A stretch of DNA of 64,000 nucleotides from Balaenoptera acutorostrata. Lineage: Eukaryota; Chordata; Mammalia; Artiodactyla; Balaenopteridae. The notes below the pieces were generated by a model. The model was not told the origin of the DNA. It ran no database searches and was given only the letters and a program-made list of their open reading frames with translations. Positions 33,621 to 45,655 of this stretch are shown in pieces (positions within the stretch are counted from its first letter, which is position 1; each line of letters opens with the position of its first letter). The DNA lies in contig NC_080068.1 of assembly GCF_949987535.1 (NCBI RefSeq), forward strand, positions 80,439,254 to 80,503,253, read 5' to 3'. Both the position numbers and the translations under genes were made by a program.

Positions 33621-34893
33621 AAAAAGGATCGCTACCGAAAATTTGAAGTTGGTATAGTGCTTTATTTCACAGATTTGTTTACATACTAGGGATTTAGCAA
33701 ATGAATCTTAGTTTTATAGGAAAGGGCGCCCTCTTCAGGCAATATGTCCAAAGTTGTTAAAGATTTTGAATAGAAAATAAGGACTTGAAAAAAAAATACC
33801 AGGAACTCATAGAATCACTGGACTAAGAGGCACTTTGCAAGGTGTTTTATGTCTAATCTTAATCCAGTACAAAGTATTTTATTTTTGGAAGTCTCCAGGG
33901 AAGCATTTTTGCTATGTTAATTGAATAATATGACTTACCTTAGTTAAAAAAAAATCCCTGTTTCTTTCCTAATTTCTATTTATTACCAATATATAAAATC
34001 CCTTTGACTCCTTCCTTGGAAGGTTTAAGGTACAACTACAGAAATGCTTATCGTGGGATGCCTTCCTTGGCCTGTGTTAACACCTATAGGTGGGAAAGGC
34101 TGAGTTTCTTGTCATTGGCAATAACTTACATATTCTTGCAAGTATTTCAGAATTCTATTTCTATTCAAAGAGAAAAACTCTAACCAGATCTAAGATCTTG
34201 TGGTTTACCCAAATATTCAACATAAGCCTTCATTTAATGTGTATATTATAGTACAGTCTATGAAAATGATTTATACAAAAATTACCATTTAGTCAGCAAT
34301 TGGTAAAAGCATAGTGGAATTAATAAATCTATTCTTTTGGCCCAGGCATTGCAATTTAGTTAAATAAAATTTGTTCCTTTGTTAACTCACTAAACAGGTA
34401 CTTATTAACTATTATTATTATTATAACCTTAAATCAAACATAGTATTTATTCTCCCAGATCATCTTATACCATCATTGTATTAAAAATAAACTTTCAAAA
34501 GAATTCCTTTTTTTAGTTGTTAGTTTTTAAAAAATTACAAAATATTTGTTAATTTATTATTTTCCTTTTCTTTCATGGTTATCAAAACTTAATTTCTATT
34601 AAAGGTTTTATTGGCCCTAAAACTGTTTTAGAGAAAAACATGTTAATTGAGTAAAAAATGGGTTCTTTAAAAAAAAATTGTATCATTTTAATTTGTATGG
34701 AAGAATGAAAAGTGGACAGCAGAAATTAGAATCCTAGAATTTTAAAACTGGAAAAGATTTTAGAGATCATCTTGTCTGTTGCTGTCCACTGAGGGCTGAG
34801 TAAACTGAGTTCTAAAGTGGTCACTTGATTTTTCCCAAATCATACAATTTTAGTAACTGAAGCAACTCTTTTAATCAGTTGCAAATGAACTTA
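33621..34893. other. AT-rich, unassigned
   Basis: 34725-34860 has a weak ancient-SINE block ('tttagagatcatcttgtctgttgctgtccactgaggg'). No genes; long A/T-rich runs dominate. Confidence 0.4.
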
Positions 34894-34907
34894 AGTAAAA
34901 GGTTTTT

Positions 34908-35768
34908 TGTTTGTTTGTTTTTTAAATTTATTTTTATTGAAGTATAGTTGATTTACAATGTTGTGTTACTTTCTGCTGTACAGCGAAGTGACTCAGTTAT
35001 GCACATATATACATTCTTTTTTAAACTCTTTGCCATTATGGCTTATCCCAGGATATTGAATATAGTTCCCTGCACTATACAGTAGGACCTTGTTGCTTAG
35101 TCATTCCATATGTAATTGTTTGCATCTACTAACCCCAAATTCCCAGTCCATCCCTCCCCCATCCCCGCTCCCCCTTGGTGACCACAAGTCTGTTCTCTAT
35201 GTCTGTCTGTTTCTGTTTCATAGATAGGTTCATTTGTGCCATATTTTAGATTCCACATATAAGTGGTATCATATGGTGTTTGTCTTTCTCTTTCTGATTT
35301 ACTTCACTTAGTATGATAATCTCTAGTTGCATCCGTGTTGCTGCAAATGGCATTATTTCGTTCTTTTTTACGGCTGAGTAGTACTCCATTCCATTATTCT
35401 GGAGAATAATTTTGCAATATATATGTACTACATTTTCTTTTTCTTTTTCTTTTTTTTTTTTGGTTTAAACAACAGATGTTTATTTTCAATTCTGGAAGCT
35501 CAACATCCAAGATCAAGGTGTCTGCAGAGTTGATTTCTTCTGAGGCCTCTCTCTTTGGTTTGTAGGTGACTGTTTTTTCTCTGTGTCTTCGTATGGTCCC
35601 TCTGTGTCTGTCTGTGTCCTAGTCTCTTCTTCTTTTTTTTTTATACATCTTTATTAGAGTATAACTGCTTTACAATGTTGTGTTAGTTTCTGCTGTACAA
35701 CAAAGTGAATCAACTATATGTATACATATATCCCCCATCTCGTCCCTCTTGAGCCTCCCTCCCACCCC
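34908..35768 (-). mobile_element. Composite L1 insertion with two L1 3' ends
   Basis: One 14-bp duplication, agtaaaaggttttt, at 34894-34907 and 35769-35782, encloses all parts. In minus-strand order: (i) 127 bp of L1 3' UTR, 35768-35642, ending in AATAAA (35655-35650) and a short A run; (ii) 35631-35463, a segment of an older repeat with AATAAA at 35484-35479; (iii) an A-rich run 35462-35441; (iv) a second L1 3' end, about 35440-34925, down to 'tacttcaataaaaataaa' and the final A-rich tail. Part (iv) carries an extra run of about 25 bp near 35391-35415 that is foreign to L1 there. Confidence 0.85.
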
Positions 35769-35854
35769 AGTAAAAGGTTTTTATCTTAATGCAATAGTTT
35801 CTTTAGTGGTCATTTGATATGCCTAGTCTTCTATCTCTGGGTAGTTGGGAGGCA

Positions 35855-36065
35855 GTGTTGTGTAGGGGGAAAAAAGCTTTCAAGTCAGAGAGAGAGCTGG
35901 GAGCTGGCTCTCCCCACTTGGTGGCAGACTTTGGGCAAATTACTAGGTATCTAAATGGGAATAATAATACATACCCTATAGGGTTGTCATGGGGCTTAAA
36001 AGAGATGCACAGTGCTTGGAACACAACAGATCTTCAATTAATAGTAGCTGTCATTATTATTAGCT
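35855..36065 (+). repeat. MIR SINE remnant
   Basis: 'ggtggcagactttgggcaaattactaggtatctaaatgggaataataatac', 'agggttgtcatggggcttaaaagag', 'cacagtgcttggaacac' fit MIR. The following 36050-36146 is a local AT-rich direct repeat. Confidence 0.75.
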
Positions 36066-36146
36066 GTATACTTTTATTAGCTGTATATTTATTATTATTT
36101 CCTTACCTGTGTATTTTTGTATATTATTAGCTGTATATTTGTATTA
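36050..36146. repeat. Short direct repeats of attagctgtatattt
   Basis: Four imperfect copies of 'ttagctgtata' spaced 19-62 bp; probably grew from the simple tail of the adjacent MIR. Confidence 0.7.
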
Positions 36147-36499
36147 ATGCTATCATTCAATGCTTATATGCATTTTCATCTGAAATTCATCTCTTAATTT
36201 CTAGTTACATGCCTTAATTTTCTACATTTTCCCGCAGTCCTTAGCAGAGCCCCTTGTATCATATTTAATTCATTGGTGCCTCTGTTTCCTCATTTGTATT
36301 AGGAGGAAGGGGTTGGACAAAATAGTTTTAAAATTCCTCATAGCCCTAAGTTTCCATGTGCTCCTCAGGTGGTTTTTTGAAGCCAAAAATCCCAGCTTCT
36401 CAGAGGGGAGTTTTCAGGTCTGAATTATCTACACTAGCTTCTTAAAATAAGTCACTACTCTACACAATGAAAAATATTGGATTGAAAATCATTGTCAGG

Positions 36500-37535
36500 A
36501 GTTTAAAAAATGCTGATGGTGGGGGTGAGGTATAAATCACCGTTTAATGAATATTATCAGGCAAGCAGAATAGGGAGAAAAATTAGCTTGTATCTGTACT
36601 TCATATTATATATCACAGTAAACTTCAGATGGGTCAAAGAATTAAATATTAAAACCAATCTATTAAATAAAAAAATCCTTGGAACAATGAAATGCCAAAT
36701 TTAATCCAGCTGTGGAGGAGAAATACACTTTTGAATCTTGAGTAGTGTAGGCTATGACCAGAGATGCAATGTGTATGATCAAATCTGTGAGGTCAAACTA
36801 AAATTTGTGTACACACAGTGTATCAAAATAAATATTGAAAGAAACTAGTAGGATAGAGGAAACAAATGTAATGATGACATCTGGTAAAAGCTTTACTATT
36901 CAAATATAGCAAGCATATGACTATAATTAAAAGTCAACAGGTAGAATTCCTTTAGTAATCATTAAAGCTTGTCCAGTACAAGAGATAGTGCATTGTCTCA
37001 TGGAAAGAGTCTATGGGCCAACAGAAAGAAGGAATATAAAATAAGGTAGCAAAAATTATTAAAAATTATAATGCCCAATGGAGTCAGGGTTACATGGTCA
37101 TCATGGGAAAACAGAATGTGCTTTCTCACCGCAGAAGGGACATCTTCCTGGAGAATAATTTTGCAATATATAGCAAGCTCTTTAAAAACTTCATACCCTT
37201 TAACCCACTAATTCTATTTTGGAAATATACCCTAAGGAAATAAACTAAAAGGAAACAACATCAGTTGTAGAAGCACAAATATAGCTGCTCCATTTATACT
37301 ACAAAATAAAAAAAATAGAAAGGGGAAGAGTTTATTCAACAAAAAGAAAAAAATATTGATACATACACACATATACATACACGTGTGTATGTGTGTGTGT
37401 ATATAAACACACATAATACACACACATTGACATATTCTCTGGGCAGAAAAAGTTTATGTGGTCTGTGTAAATACTTGGAATTTTTTTGAAAATAATCTTA
37501 AGGTGAAAAAGAGAAGCACAAGATAGTAATTATGT
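36500..37535 (+). repeat. Old L1 ORF2 3' remnant
   Basis: Decayed ORF2 C-terminal coding at 36590-36960 ('acagtaaacttcagatgggtcaaagaattaaat', 'gtagaattcctttagt') and the '3' block 37140-37260 ('ctggagaataattttgcaat', 'acccactaattctattttggaaatataccctaagg'). No open frame. A (GT/AT)n tract is at 37375-37432. Confidence 0.65.
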
Positions 37536-38805
37536 ACTGATTGCAGCTGTAACCATTTATGAAATGATTGTTTGTTCAGCTGAGTTTACATCACATGGCC
37601 TCTCTTTCCTCTGTGCAGCAGATGACTGAATTGTTTGTTGAAAGTACTTGGGAATGAGGAGGGCAAGAGATGATGGAGGGCAAACTTGGGAAGAATCTCT
37701 AAGAACTGAAGTAGCTGCTTTGGGGAATGAGATCAAGAGCCAAGTATTCTTAGAAGGACTATGGCTGAGGTTACAGATCATGAATTTTTTCCAGTCTAAA
37801 TAGTGATTTTTTTTTTCTCCTGGCACTAATACAAAGTCAGAATGTAGGAGCAAAACAAAAAAAAAAACAAAAAAAAATAGGGATTGAATCAGTAAACTAA
37901 TGTTAGAATGTGTGGAGAGGTGAAAAGAATGACAAAGGAACAAGTGAGTTGAAGTATGGTAAATATATCAGTCCTTTGGTTGAATGTAATGGAAATGAAC
38001 GGTTAACTTCAGTAAATAATGAATAGCTCATAGATCAAAGGGAAGGTTAGAGAATCAAGTTTAAAACAACAGATGGGAACCACAGGGGATCAGACAGCCA
38101 ACACAGAAATGAATGACCAGGATACCCTGCTGGAGTGGCTGCCACTGTTGCCAAGGGACCCCACTCCCAGTGGGGCTCCTCACCCTGCTTCTACACCTGC
38201 CGTACATAGACTCCGCAGCCATGAAAACATACTAAACTATCCATTTGTCCCTAGCGGTCAAAAGTTGAGGTCTCATGCAGGAGCATCCGATTGGCTAACC
38301 CTTGGTCATGTGTCCAACCTCTACTTCCAGGAAGATGGGATAAGTATCTGGCTCCTTCTCCCAGCTTCCATACTGGGAATGAGTCTTTACCTCCCAGCAG
38401 GAATCTTTACCTTAGGGATTCCTCCCAATTGGAAATGGGGGTTTAGACACTGAATAGGAAAACAAACAACCACAAACCCTACTATTCACTGTAGGGAGAG
38501 AGAGTGGTTGAGTGTTGGACCATTGGTTCTGGGATTATAGGAGAAGTTGTGGGAAAAGATTAGTTGAAAAATTTGGGGAAAAGAGAGGGATGATGGTACT
38601 GGAGGTTTTGATGCATCTTTAAATGTCAAGAATGAGAATGCTGGAAAGATAAGAGTGTGTCAGAGAGTAGAACATTGGAGTTTAAGATTTCAAAGGTGGA
38701 GCACAAGAGATTTCTAGGCATGGATACAGTTGTAGTTATGCATCAGAGACAACCAGGAGAAAATATGGAATGACAGGAATGGGAAAGAGGTAATATTCTG
38801 TCTTA
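37536..38805. other. Unassigned
   Basis: A 126-codon plus-strand frame (38073-38453) has no recognisable domain, and its sequence ('tccaacctctacttccagg...gataagtatctggctcc') looks repeat-derived; not called a gene. Confidence 0.4.
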
Positions 38806-38872
38806 GACCTACCCCAGCCCATAGCAGAGAGCCTGGCACTTAATAAATACGTGAATGAATGTTGAATGGGTT
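38806..38872 (+). repeat. L2 3' end
   Basis: 'agcccatagcagagagcctggcacttaataaatacgtgaatgaatg', an L2 terminus. Confidence 0.75.
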
Positions 38873-39119
38873 CTTTCCTTCCATAGAGTTTTCTGTATTT
38901 CTGATTTATAAAAAAGGCAGAAAGTTATACTTAATATTTGCCCTGATAATAACTTAATCTGATTTTCTGCATGACTTTGAGGTATGACACAACAGAGCCA
39001 TCAGGACTAAAAAACCCAGCCTTATTGGCAGTTTGCTTTAACTAGGTCTTCATATTGCCTTATTTGTATAGATACAGATAAACAAATTTAGTACATCTCT
39101 CTGCTATTAGGTTTAAAGG

Positions 39120-39715
39120 GTAAGTTGGAGGGAGTTAGATGTTATTGTTGATCACTTGCCTGTTTGCCATTAGATTCATTCTCTGCCCTCTCCCTGCTCT
39201 GCTTTGTATCGTAGGGGCCTACATTTCTCAGGCTCGTTTGTTGACTGGTTTCTTGATAAGTTCAGCTAAAGGGAGGCAAGAAAGGAAGGTTTGGGGTAAG
39301 GAGGAGGAGAGAAGCCAGAATATTTCTCTCTGTATGGTGGGTATCCCTCCTTCCTTCTTTTCCTCCCACCTTACCTCCCTCCATGTCTCTCTCTCTCCAT
39401 CTCTCTCTCTCTCTGTCCCTGGTGGAGTCTCCAGTGGCAGTTGTGTCTCTGCCTCCTGCCCATCAGCCCCGCTCTCCTCTGGCCTTGTCCCACTGGAAAG
39501 CCCCAGCTTCAGCGCTCTGATAACACCATCTCTTCCTATTGACCTCCTCCTCCTGGGGATGGTGGTGACTTCCTATATCTCTAATCTCTGGGTAGTCTCA
39601 CTGCCCCCTATTTGGCTTCTCAAATCCTTTTATAAATTCATTGTATTAAATTCTCACTGTTTGAAAGACCTAATGTGTTTTCTGTTCTCCTGACAGGATC
39701 CTGACGGATTCAACA
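39120..39715 (+). repeat. Ancient LTR-like element with (CT)n tract
   Basis: 'attctctgccctctccctgctctgctttgtatcg', 'agaagccagaatatttctctc', 'tctctaatctctgggtagtctcactgccccc' and a terminal 'ctgttctcctgacaggatcctgacgg' match a dispersed mammalian LTR-like repeat I cannot name. The 184-codon frame in it is not a gene. (CT)n at 39385-39420. Confidence 0.5.
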
Positions 39716-40290
39716 TTCATAGCGAAGACTAAATATTGTGGAATTCACTTCATCTTCAGCTGAATTCTAAAGTCATCCGATTCAGACAGAGCTTCCTGTT
39801 ACCTAAGAACACATCTATTCAGATGGGTAGTTATGATCCGAAGCAAAGTGTGCTCAGCCATCCATCAAATCCTTTCTCTTTCCTCCCAGACACTCAGCTA
39901 CACTGCACTTCCAAGCCATACAATGGATTTGCCAGCAGGCAAATGGAATGTGGATAGAATTTGTGTCTGGCACATCCGGGCCTGATCCATAACACTCTTC
40001 CTTTTGTCTTGCTTCCCCTGTCTGCTGATTGGACTTCAACATTCGGGGCAATTCTGGAAGTAGATGTTGAAGATGTCAGACCTCCCATCTGCCTGGGTCC
40101 TTCACCGTATGGAGCATACCCTTGTCACATAAACCACTGCCCATTGGACTTGAGATGAGTGGGAGACGAGTGACAGATACATACGGCATGACTATCTGTA
40201 CTGGCAGATTTGGGGATTTGTCGGTTATAGCGTTGAATGTTCCTTTAACTAATATATATATAACCTGAGACAATTCTTTACTGGGGAGCA
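39716..40290 (+). repeat. Possible MaLR fragment, otherwise unassigned
   Basis: 'ccatctgcctgggtccttcaccgtatggagcatacc' at 40085-40120 resembles an MLT1 block. Weak. Confidence 0.3.
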
Positions 40291-40299
40291 TAATGGCTA

Positions 40300-40460
40300 T
40301 GAATGGAGGTAGATGGGCTTGGGATCCCTACTCTGCCGCTAACTGGCTGTCTGACTTTGAATGAGTCACTAACTCTCTCTAAGCCTCAGTGAGAATTCAA
40401 GTAGTGAGAATTGATGAGAATTCAATAACTGTTAGCCATTTCTGTTATTAGTCAACTAGA
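40300..40460 (+). repeat. MIR remnant
   Basis: 'ctctgccgctaactggctgtctgactttgaatgagtcactaactctctctaagcctcag' is a MIR core. Confidence 0.65.
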
Positions 40461-41264
40461 AAGTAGATCTTAAAAATAGCTTTCCTTGCTCTATGTGTAT
40501 CTCACATAACCTTAGATGCATCAATATAAGTTAAACAAAGTACCATTTTTAGATAAATGGAACTTCATTATAGAGTCAGTCACATGGCCGTGGAACTTTC
40601 TTCCCAGTGTTGTCATTAAGTTTTGCCACTGCAGTTGCTGGAGAAAAACGTGGCTGCTTCCATCTTCCTAGGGAAACTTCAATGTGCAATTGCAAGGGTA
40701 AATAGGAACAGGACTTTATAAACCACGGCCTCATCGGATCTCCTCAGGTAGGACTGATGACTCCTTCCTGTGACCGTACCTTTGACTTCACTGTACATTC
40801 CTCCTTCACTGTACGTTTGACTCTATGACATTTACTTGCTTTCCCCTCTGCATCAGCATACAGGAAATAAATGAAAGAAAGTTTAATGAAGGGTCAAGGA
40901 GAACCAAGAGGGGGGTAATAAAGCACTCCCAGGCTACAAGTGTGGGAGCCACTGTTGGCCCTGGGCCTGAGGGAGCAATGGGAAGGAATGGCTACTGGAA
41001 CCTGGCTTGACCTGTGGCTCTGGGAGATGGCTGCTTCTCTGTGGCTGTGGCCGTAGGGGATGCAGACACCATCAGCCTCAGCAGGGCAGGGAGGGAGCCA
41101 ATAACAAGCTTTATCATTCTCTCCTCCCGGCCTCTACCTCCATCGACTGATCCCAATCTGAAGCCGGAGGGCAAGGGAGCCTATAGTCACTGCCGTCCAT
41201 AGCAGTCAGCCTCCAGGGGCACTGGGCAGGGTGGAGGAAGGTGGAGTGTGGATCGAGAGGGCGG
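40461..41264. other. Unassigned
   Basis: No recognised repeat or gene. The 41020-41200 frames on both strands are unsupported. Confidence 0.4.
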
Positions 41265-41400
41265 AGGAGAGTATCCAGTACACTGCCCCCATGGAACTGT
41301 GAGCTTCTTAGGAGTAGTGGATTCTTCGTCTTGTTGCTTTTGTATCCTCCATGCTTTGCAAAGGACACTTAATGGATATTAGATGAACAAATGAATCTGG
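41265..41400 (+). repeat. L2 3' end
   Basis: 'tgtgagcttcttaggagtagtggattctt', 'ttttgtatcctccatgctttgcaaaggacacttaatggatattagatgaacaaatg'. Confidence 0.65.
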
Positions 41401-43330
41401 AAAACAAAGATGCTTGCATTTAAATTTGAAGAAATTTTAACATTTAAATAATGTTCCTCTATCCTTGATTTGCCCTGGAGATGAAGAAACTCCCTCCTGG
41501 AAATGAGAGCTCTAACTGAACCAGGGCAATCAGTGCTTCCGGAGCCCATGCCATCCCAGTCCTTGACATCCATCCTTCATCGTGCATAGGCAATTGCTCT
41601 TCTCCCCTCAGGTCACTCCTGGCCTGTGGCCACTGTGTCCTCCAGGGTAGGTCAGCCTTCCCAGGTTGCAGTGCTATTTCTGAAGCCCTTTACGAAGTCA
41701 AAGGGCTTCCATCAATGCCCAGTTGCCTGTGACTCCAAATCCTAGATTTCCCTGACCTTTTCCATGCTAGCTCTTGTGCTCACTAAAATCTGCATTTTAA
41801 CATTCAGGCTGATATTCTTCCTTTTACTGCAGGTCCAGCACTGTCAATTGCTCATTTTGTCAGCCAGTGGTTAAAAACTGTTAGCCAGTAATGGCAACAG
41901 AGAAGGCACATCAGAGGAGGGGTACTTATTTTAGAACATCTCAACTCGGGGCAGGACAGTGGCTTTCACTGGTTGCAGTAGGGGTGGGCTGTAGGATATG
42001 TTACATTTTCCTTGATGGTGTACTGTTCCATATGATGCTTTTTTCATTTTTGGCTCAGAAAAATATTGTCAAGAGAAATAGTGTGTAATAAATCAACACT
42101 ACTCCAGGGCTGCAGTAAATAGGATATGCATTTACTGGCAAAAGAGAAACTTTTTAAGAAAGTTACAAAAACTTTTTAAAATAATAGACATAGCTTTGTT
42201 ATGAAACGTCATAGAAATGAAGTTTCCGTATATTGTAAATCAATTTACTTTGGGACAAGTCTTTTGTCCGAGGATCGAGAATGTGTCTAAAAGGAAAGCA
42301 GACCATAGGTATATGGAAAACCTGTTTCCTGTCATTTTTCTGGTTGGCTTCTTTGCTTTATTTGCTCTGAAGACTGTTAGAAGGAAAATATTAGAAACAG
42401 AAATTTAGTCAGAAGTGTATCACCTATTACCTCCAGATATGTGCAGCTTTAGTATTCACATAAATAGAGTTTTTAAAGCCTTAATTTTTAACAGCCATCA
42501 CTAATCATTAAGCTCATTCACATTTTCTACATTGAGCATGTCACTGAAGGTCTCAGATCAAGTTTCTTTTTGGTCACGACTTAGTCATGTGAACTTTGGC
42601 CAACTTCCCTTTGACTTTTATTGTAGGAAAGATTTTCTCAGGGAGACAAGACGTTTTTTCTTCAGTTCATGATGGCCAAATTAAGAGTCTGAAGACAAAA
42701 AATAGTACGTCCTTGTAGTCTTAAACATATCTGTTCATGATCTATATTTTGTTCATGAATTCACTGTTTGTTGGATGGCATTTTGTTTAGGCCCTATACT
42801 TGGTCCTCTAGGGATTTAATGAAAAGTGAGGCATGGTCCCTGCCCCAAAAGAGCTTTTCTAGTTGGAGAGAAAATAAATGTTTAATTTAATAACTAGGCA
42901 GATGGAAGTGTGAGAGTCATCACAAGGTATATTTAATTAAGCACAATTTGAGTGGAAGAGAGAATATACATCTAGAGTTCTGAAAAGAGAGAGCTGATTG
43001 AAGACAATTCAGAGAAGTTTCTAAAAAGGAAAAGGAGATGAGATTGGTGGAATCTGAAATAACAAGGGTTGGTGGAGGAAATGAGGTGAGCAAAGGATCC
43101 TAGAGATTTGTTATTTGCCCCCTTGATTTCTCTGTCAAGCATGGAATCAGTAAATGTGTAAACCCCGAGGAAACAGTTTAATTGTAGCAGCACGGTGCTG
43201 GGCTCTCTGACTGTGGTGGGCCAGAGAGTTGTGTGTACCAGTGAGCATGTCTGTAATCTTTCCTAGGAAAATGCTCAGACTGTAATGGAGGAAAAAAAAA
43301 AACTGGATAAATGATTTCACTTTAGAAAGG
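41401..43330. other. Mostly unassigned; weak L2-like block near 42770-42960
   Basis: 42785-42860 ('aggccctatacttggtcctctagggatttaatg', 'ggtccctgccccaaaagagcttttctagttgg') is an ancient-repeat block. Nothing else supported in about 1.9 kb. Confidence 0.4.
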
Positions 43331-43336
43331 ATGTTA

Positions 43337-43420
43337 GGGGAATTTCCTGGCGGTCCAGTGGTTAGCACTCAGCACTTTCACTGCTAAGGGATTGCTTCCC
43401 TTCAAGACTAAAAAAAAAAA
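43337..43420 (+). mobile_element. Short, old CHR-related SINE (type 3)
   Basis: 'ggggaatttcctggcggtccagtggttagcactc' then a poly-A. Keeps the head and A-box region (ggtccagtgg) but lacks a clear B box. Decayed. Confidence 0.8.
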
Positions 43421-43590
43421 GTAGTACAAAAGAAGGTAAATGAGGAAAACAATATTGGCAAGTGATTCTAGATATCCAGTTACTGTCAATGGGTTATAAA
43501 AATATGTTTATTATATTAGGATACAATAGGTGTAACCAGAGGCGCTGACAACCAGTGGCAAAGCAAATAAATTAAAAATATATCAGTACA

Positions 43591-43932
43591 GGGCTTCTCT
43601 GGTGGTGCAGTGGTTAAGAATCCACCTGCCAATGCAGGGGACATGGGTTCGAGCCCTGGTCCGGGAAGATCCCACATGCCGCGGAGCAACTAAGTCCGTG
43701 TACCACAACTACTGAGCCTGCACTCTAGAACCCGCGAGCCACAACTACTGAAGCCCGTGTGCCTAGAGCCCATGCTCTTCAACAAGAGAAGCCCGCGCAC
43801 CACAAGGAAGAGTAGCCCACAAGGAAGAGTAGCCCCCGCTCGCCGCAACTAGAGAAAGCCCACGTGCAGCAACAAAGACCCAATGCAGCCAAAAATAAAT
43901 AAATAAATAATATTAAAAATTTTAAAAAAAAG
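43591..43932 (+). mobile_element. CHR SINE, type 2
   Basis: Head 'gggcttctctggtggtgcag', B box ggttcgagccc, a duplicated 'cacaaggaagagtagccc' module, tail (AAAT)n. Flanks tatcagtaca (43581-43590) and tatcggtaca (43934-43943) are a duplication with one difference. Confidence 0.94.
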
Positions 43933-44004
43933 GTATCGGTACATCTAAGAATAAAACATGACTCTAAGAAGGTTCAAAGTTCACACTTTCTCTCCTTATT
44001 TTTA

Positions 44005-44245
44005 CTGGTCTTTGAATTTGATTGGGGTTTCCAGCACTGTTGACATTTTGGGCAGGATAATTCTCTGATGTCTGGGGCTGTCCTGCGCATTGTTGAATGC
44101 TTATCGGCATCTTTATCCTCCATCTGCTGGATGCCTGTAGCATCCTCCCTCCACCTGCCAGCTGTGACAACCAAGAATGTCAGCGGTAATTGCCAGATGT
44201 CCCCTGGGGGCCACAAATCACTCCCGTTGAGAACCATTGGTTTAG
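44005..44245 (-). mobile_element. hAT-Charlie non-autonomous transposon remnant (type B)
   Basis: Reverse orientation of the element at 4567: 'gttgacattttgggcaggataattctctg', 'ctgtcctgcgcattgttgaatgc', 'ttgccagatgtcccctgggggcc', terminal 'gttgagaaccattgg'. Confidence 0.8.
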
Positions 44246-45319
44246 ACAAATGAACGAATTTTTTTTTTAAAAAGTAAGTCCTGAATAGGTTTAACAAAGG
44301 ACCACATATGTAGGAGTAGGGTGTGATGTAGCACAGAGAAAGGGGGAAAAAAGACATTTGACAACATTTGTGTAAGGAAGTACACTTTCATTTATTCCCC
44401 TTAGTCTCAATTATTTCTGGTAGAAAACACACAAAATAATATTTCTGAAAAAGCCACCAGCTATCCTGAGCTCTCCAAGCCCAGGCTTGGGCAGCTGACC
44501 TCTGCTGGCTGAGTGCAGGACCTTTCTGAGCCCCGTCTGGTGCAGACTCTCATGTTTTTATCTGGTGAGCATTCTGTCACTGATCAAGCTCAGGGCAGGG
44601 TCTTGAGTGAAGCTGGTGGAGGCAGATGGCCTTTCCCCAGAATTTAGAATGTCAACGTGGATGTACTAGATATGGGGATCATGCTCAGTTGACCAAGTCC
44701 CACAGAAATGACCTTCCCTGTCTGGAGAGAGCAAGCTGAATTGCTCAGCCTTTGCTGGGCAGTGCTCTCCAGGCAGATGGAGCCAACACTGGGATCGATT
44801 CTCATCACTGTGCAGAATTACCTCATCTATACTGGCAATGTTCTCAATCTCTAGGGCTGTAATTGTTGGTATCCTTTTAAGAAATGCATTATCTTTTATG
44901 TATGAAAGTAGAGGATAGTTTTATCTGAACATCTGGACCAGAATTCCTTTTAGGGAGAGAGCTGACTTTATTAGAAAAAAGTATTTGGTGAATACTTGGA
45001 ATGGAGGAAGAGAAGTCTAAGTTACATTTTTGTGAGACAGGTTAATATGGTTACAAATACTTCGTGGGAAACAAAGGGATAGAGAAGAGAGAAAAGAGAA
45101 GAGAGAAAGAGAGAGGACGAGGGCAGGAGGTGGTGTAATCTTTACCTGCCCTAGGACTCCCAGAATATCACACCAAAATCTTCTTTATCTATTAGGGGCA
45201 TAGTAGGCTGCAAGTAATAGAATACCAGACACCTGGTGGCTAAAATAAATGGGAGTTTATTTAAAATCAGAGATACGTAGCTGTTGGCATGGATTCAGCT
45301 AATCAGTGTTGCCATCAAA
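44246..45319. other. Unassigned; GA-rich tract at 45060-45125
   Basis: Purine-only run 'gggatagagaagagagaaaagagaagagagaaagagagagg' type tract. 45190-45320 and 45656-45900 look like two halves of one old element split by the SINE below ('gctggtggctaaaataaatgggagtttat'). Confidence 0.4.
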
Positions 45320-45333
45320 GACCTAGTTATTTT

Positions 45334-45655
45334 CTTTTATTTATTTATTTATTTATGGCTGCATTGGGTCTTCGTTGCTGCGTGCAGGCTTTCTCTAGTT
45401 GCGGCGAGTGGGGACTACTCCTCATTGCGGTGTGCAGGCTTCTCATTGCAGTGGCTTCTCTTGTTGTGGAGCACGGGCTGTAGGCAGGCGGGCTCAGTAG
45501 TTGTGGCTCGCAGGTTCTAGAGTGCAGGCTCAGTAGTTGTGGTGCACGGGCTTAGTTGCTCCACAGGATGTGGCATCTTCCTGGACCAGGGCTCGAACCC
45601 GTGTCCCCTGCATTGGCAGGCGGATTCTTAACCACTGTGCCACCAGGGAAGTCCC
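45334..45655 (-). mobile_element. CHR SINE, type 2
   Basis: Reverse complement; (TTTA)n tail at left, head ending caccagggaagtccc at 45655. Flanks agacctagttattttct and aggacctagttactttct are a mildly diverged duplication. Confidence 0.93.

Noticed and set aside
39139..39693. 184-codon plus-strand frame
   Set aside because: It lies in a sequence that resembles a dispersed LTR-like repeat and a CT microsatellite; serine/leucine-rich composition follows from pyrimidine-rich DNA.
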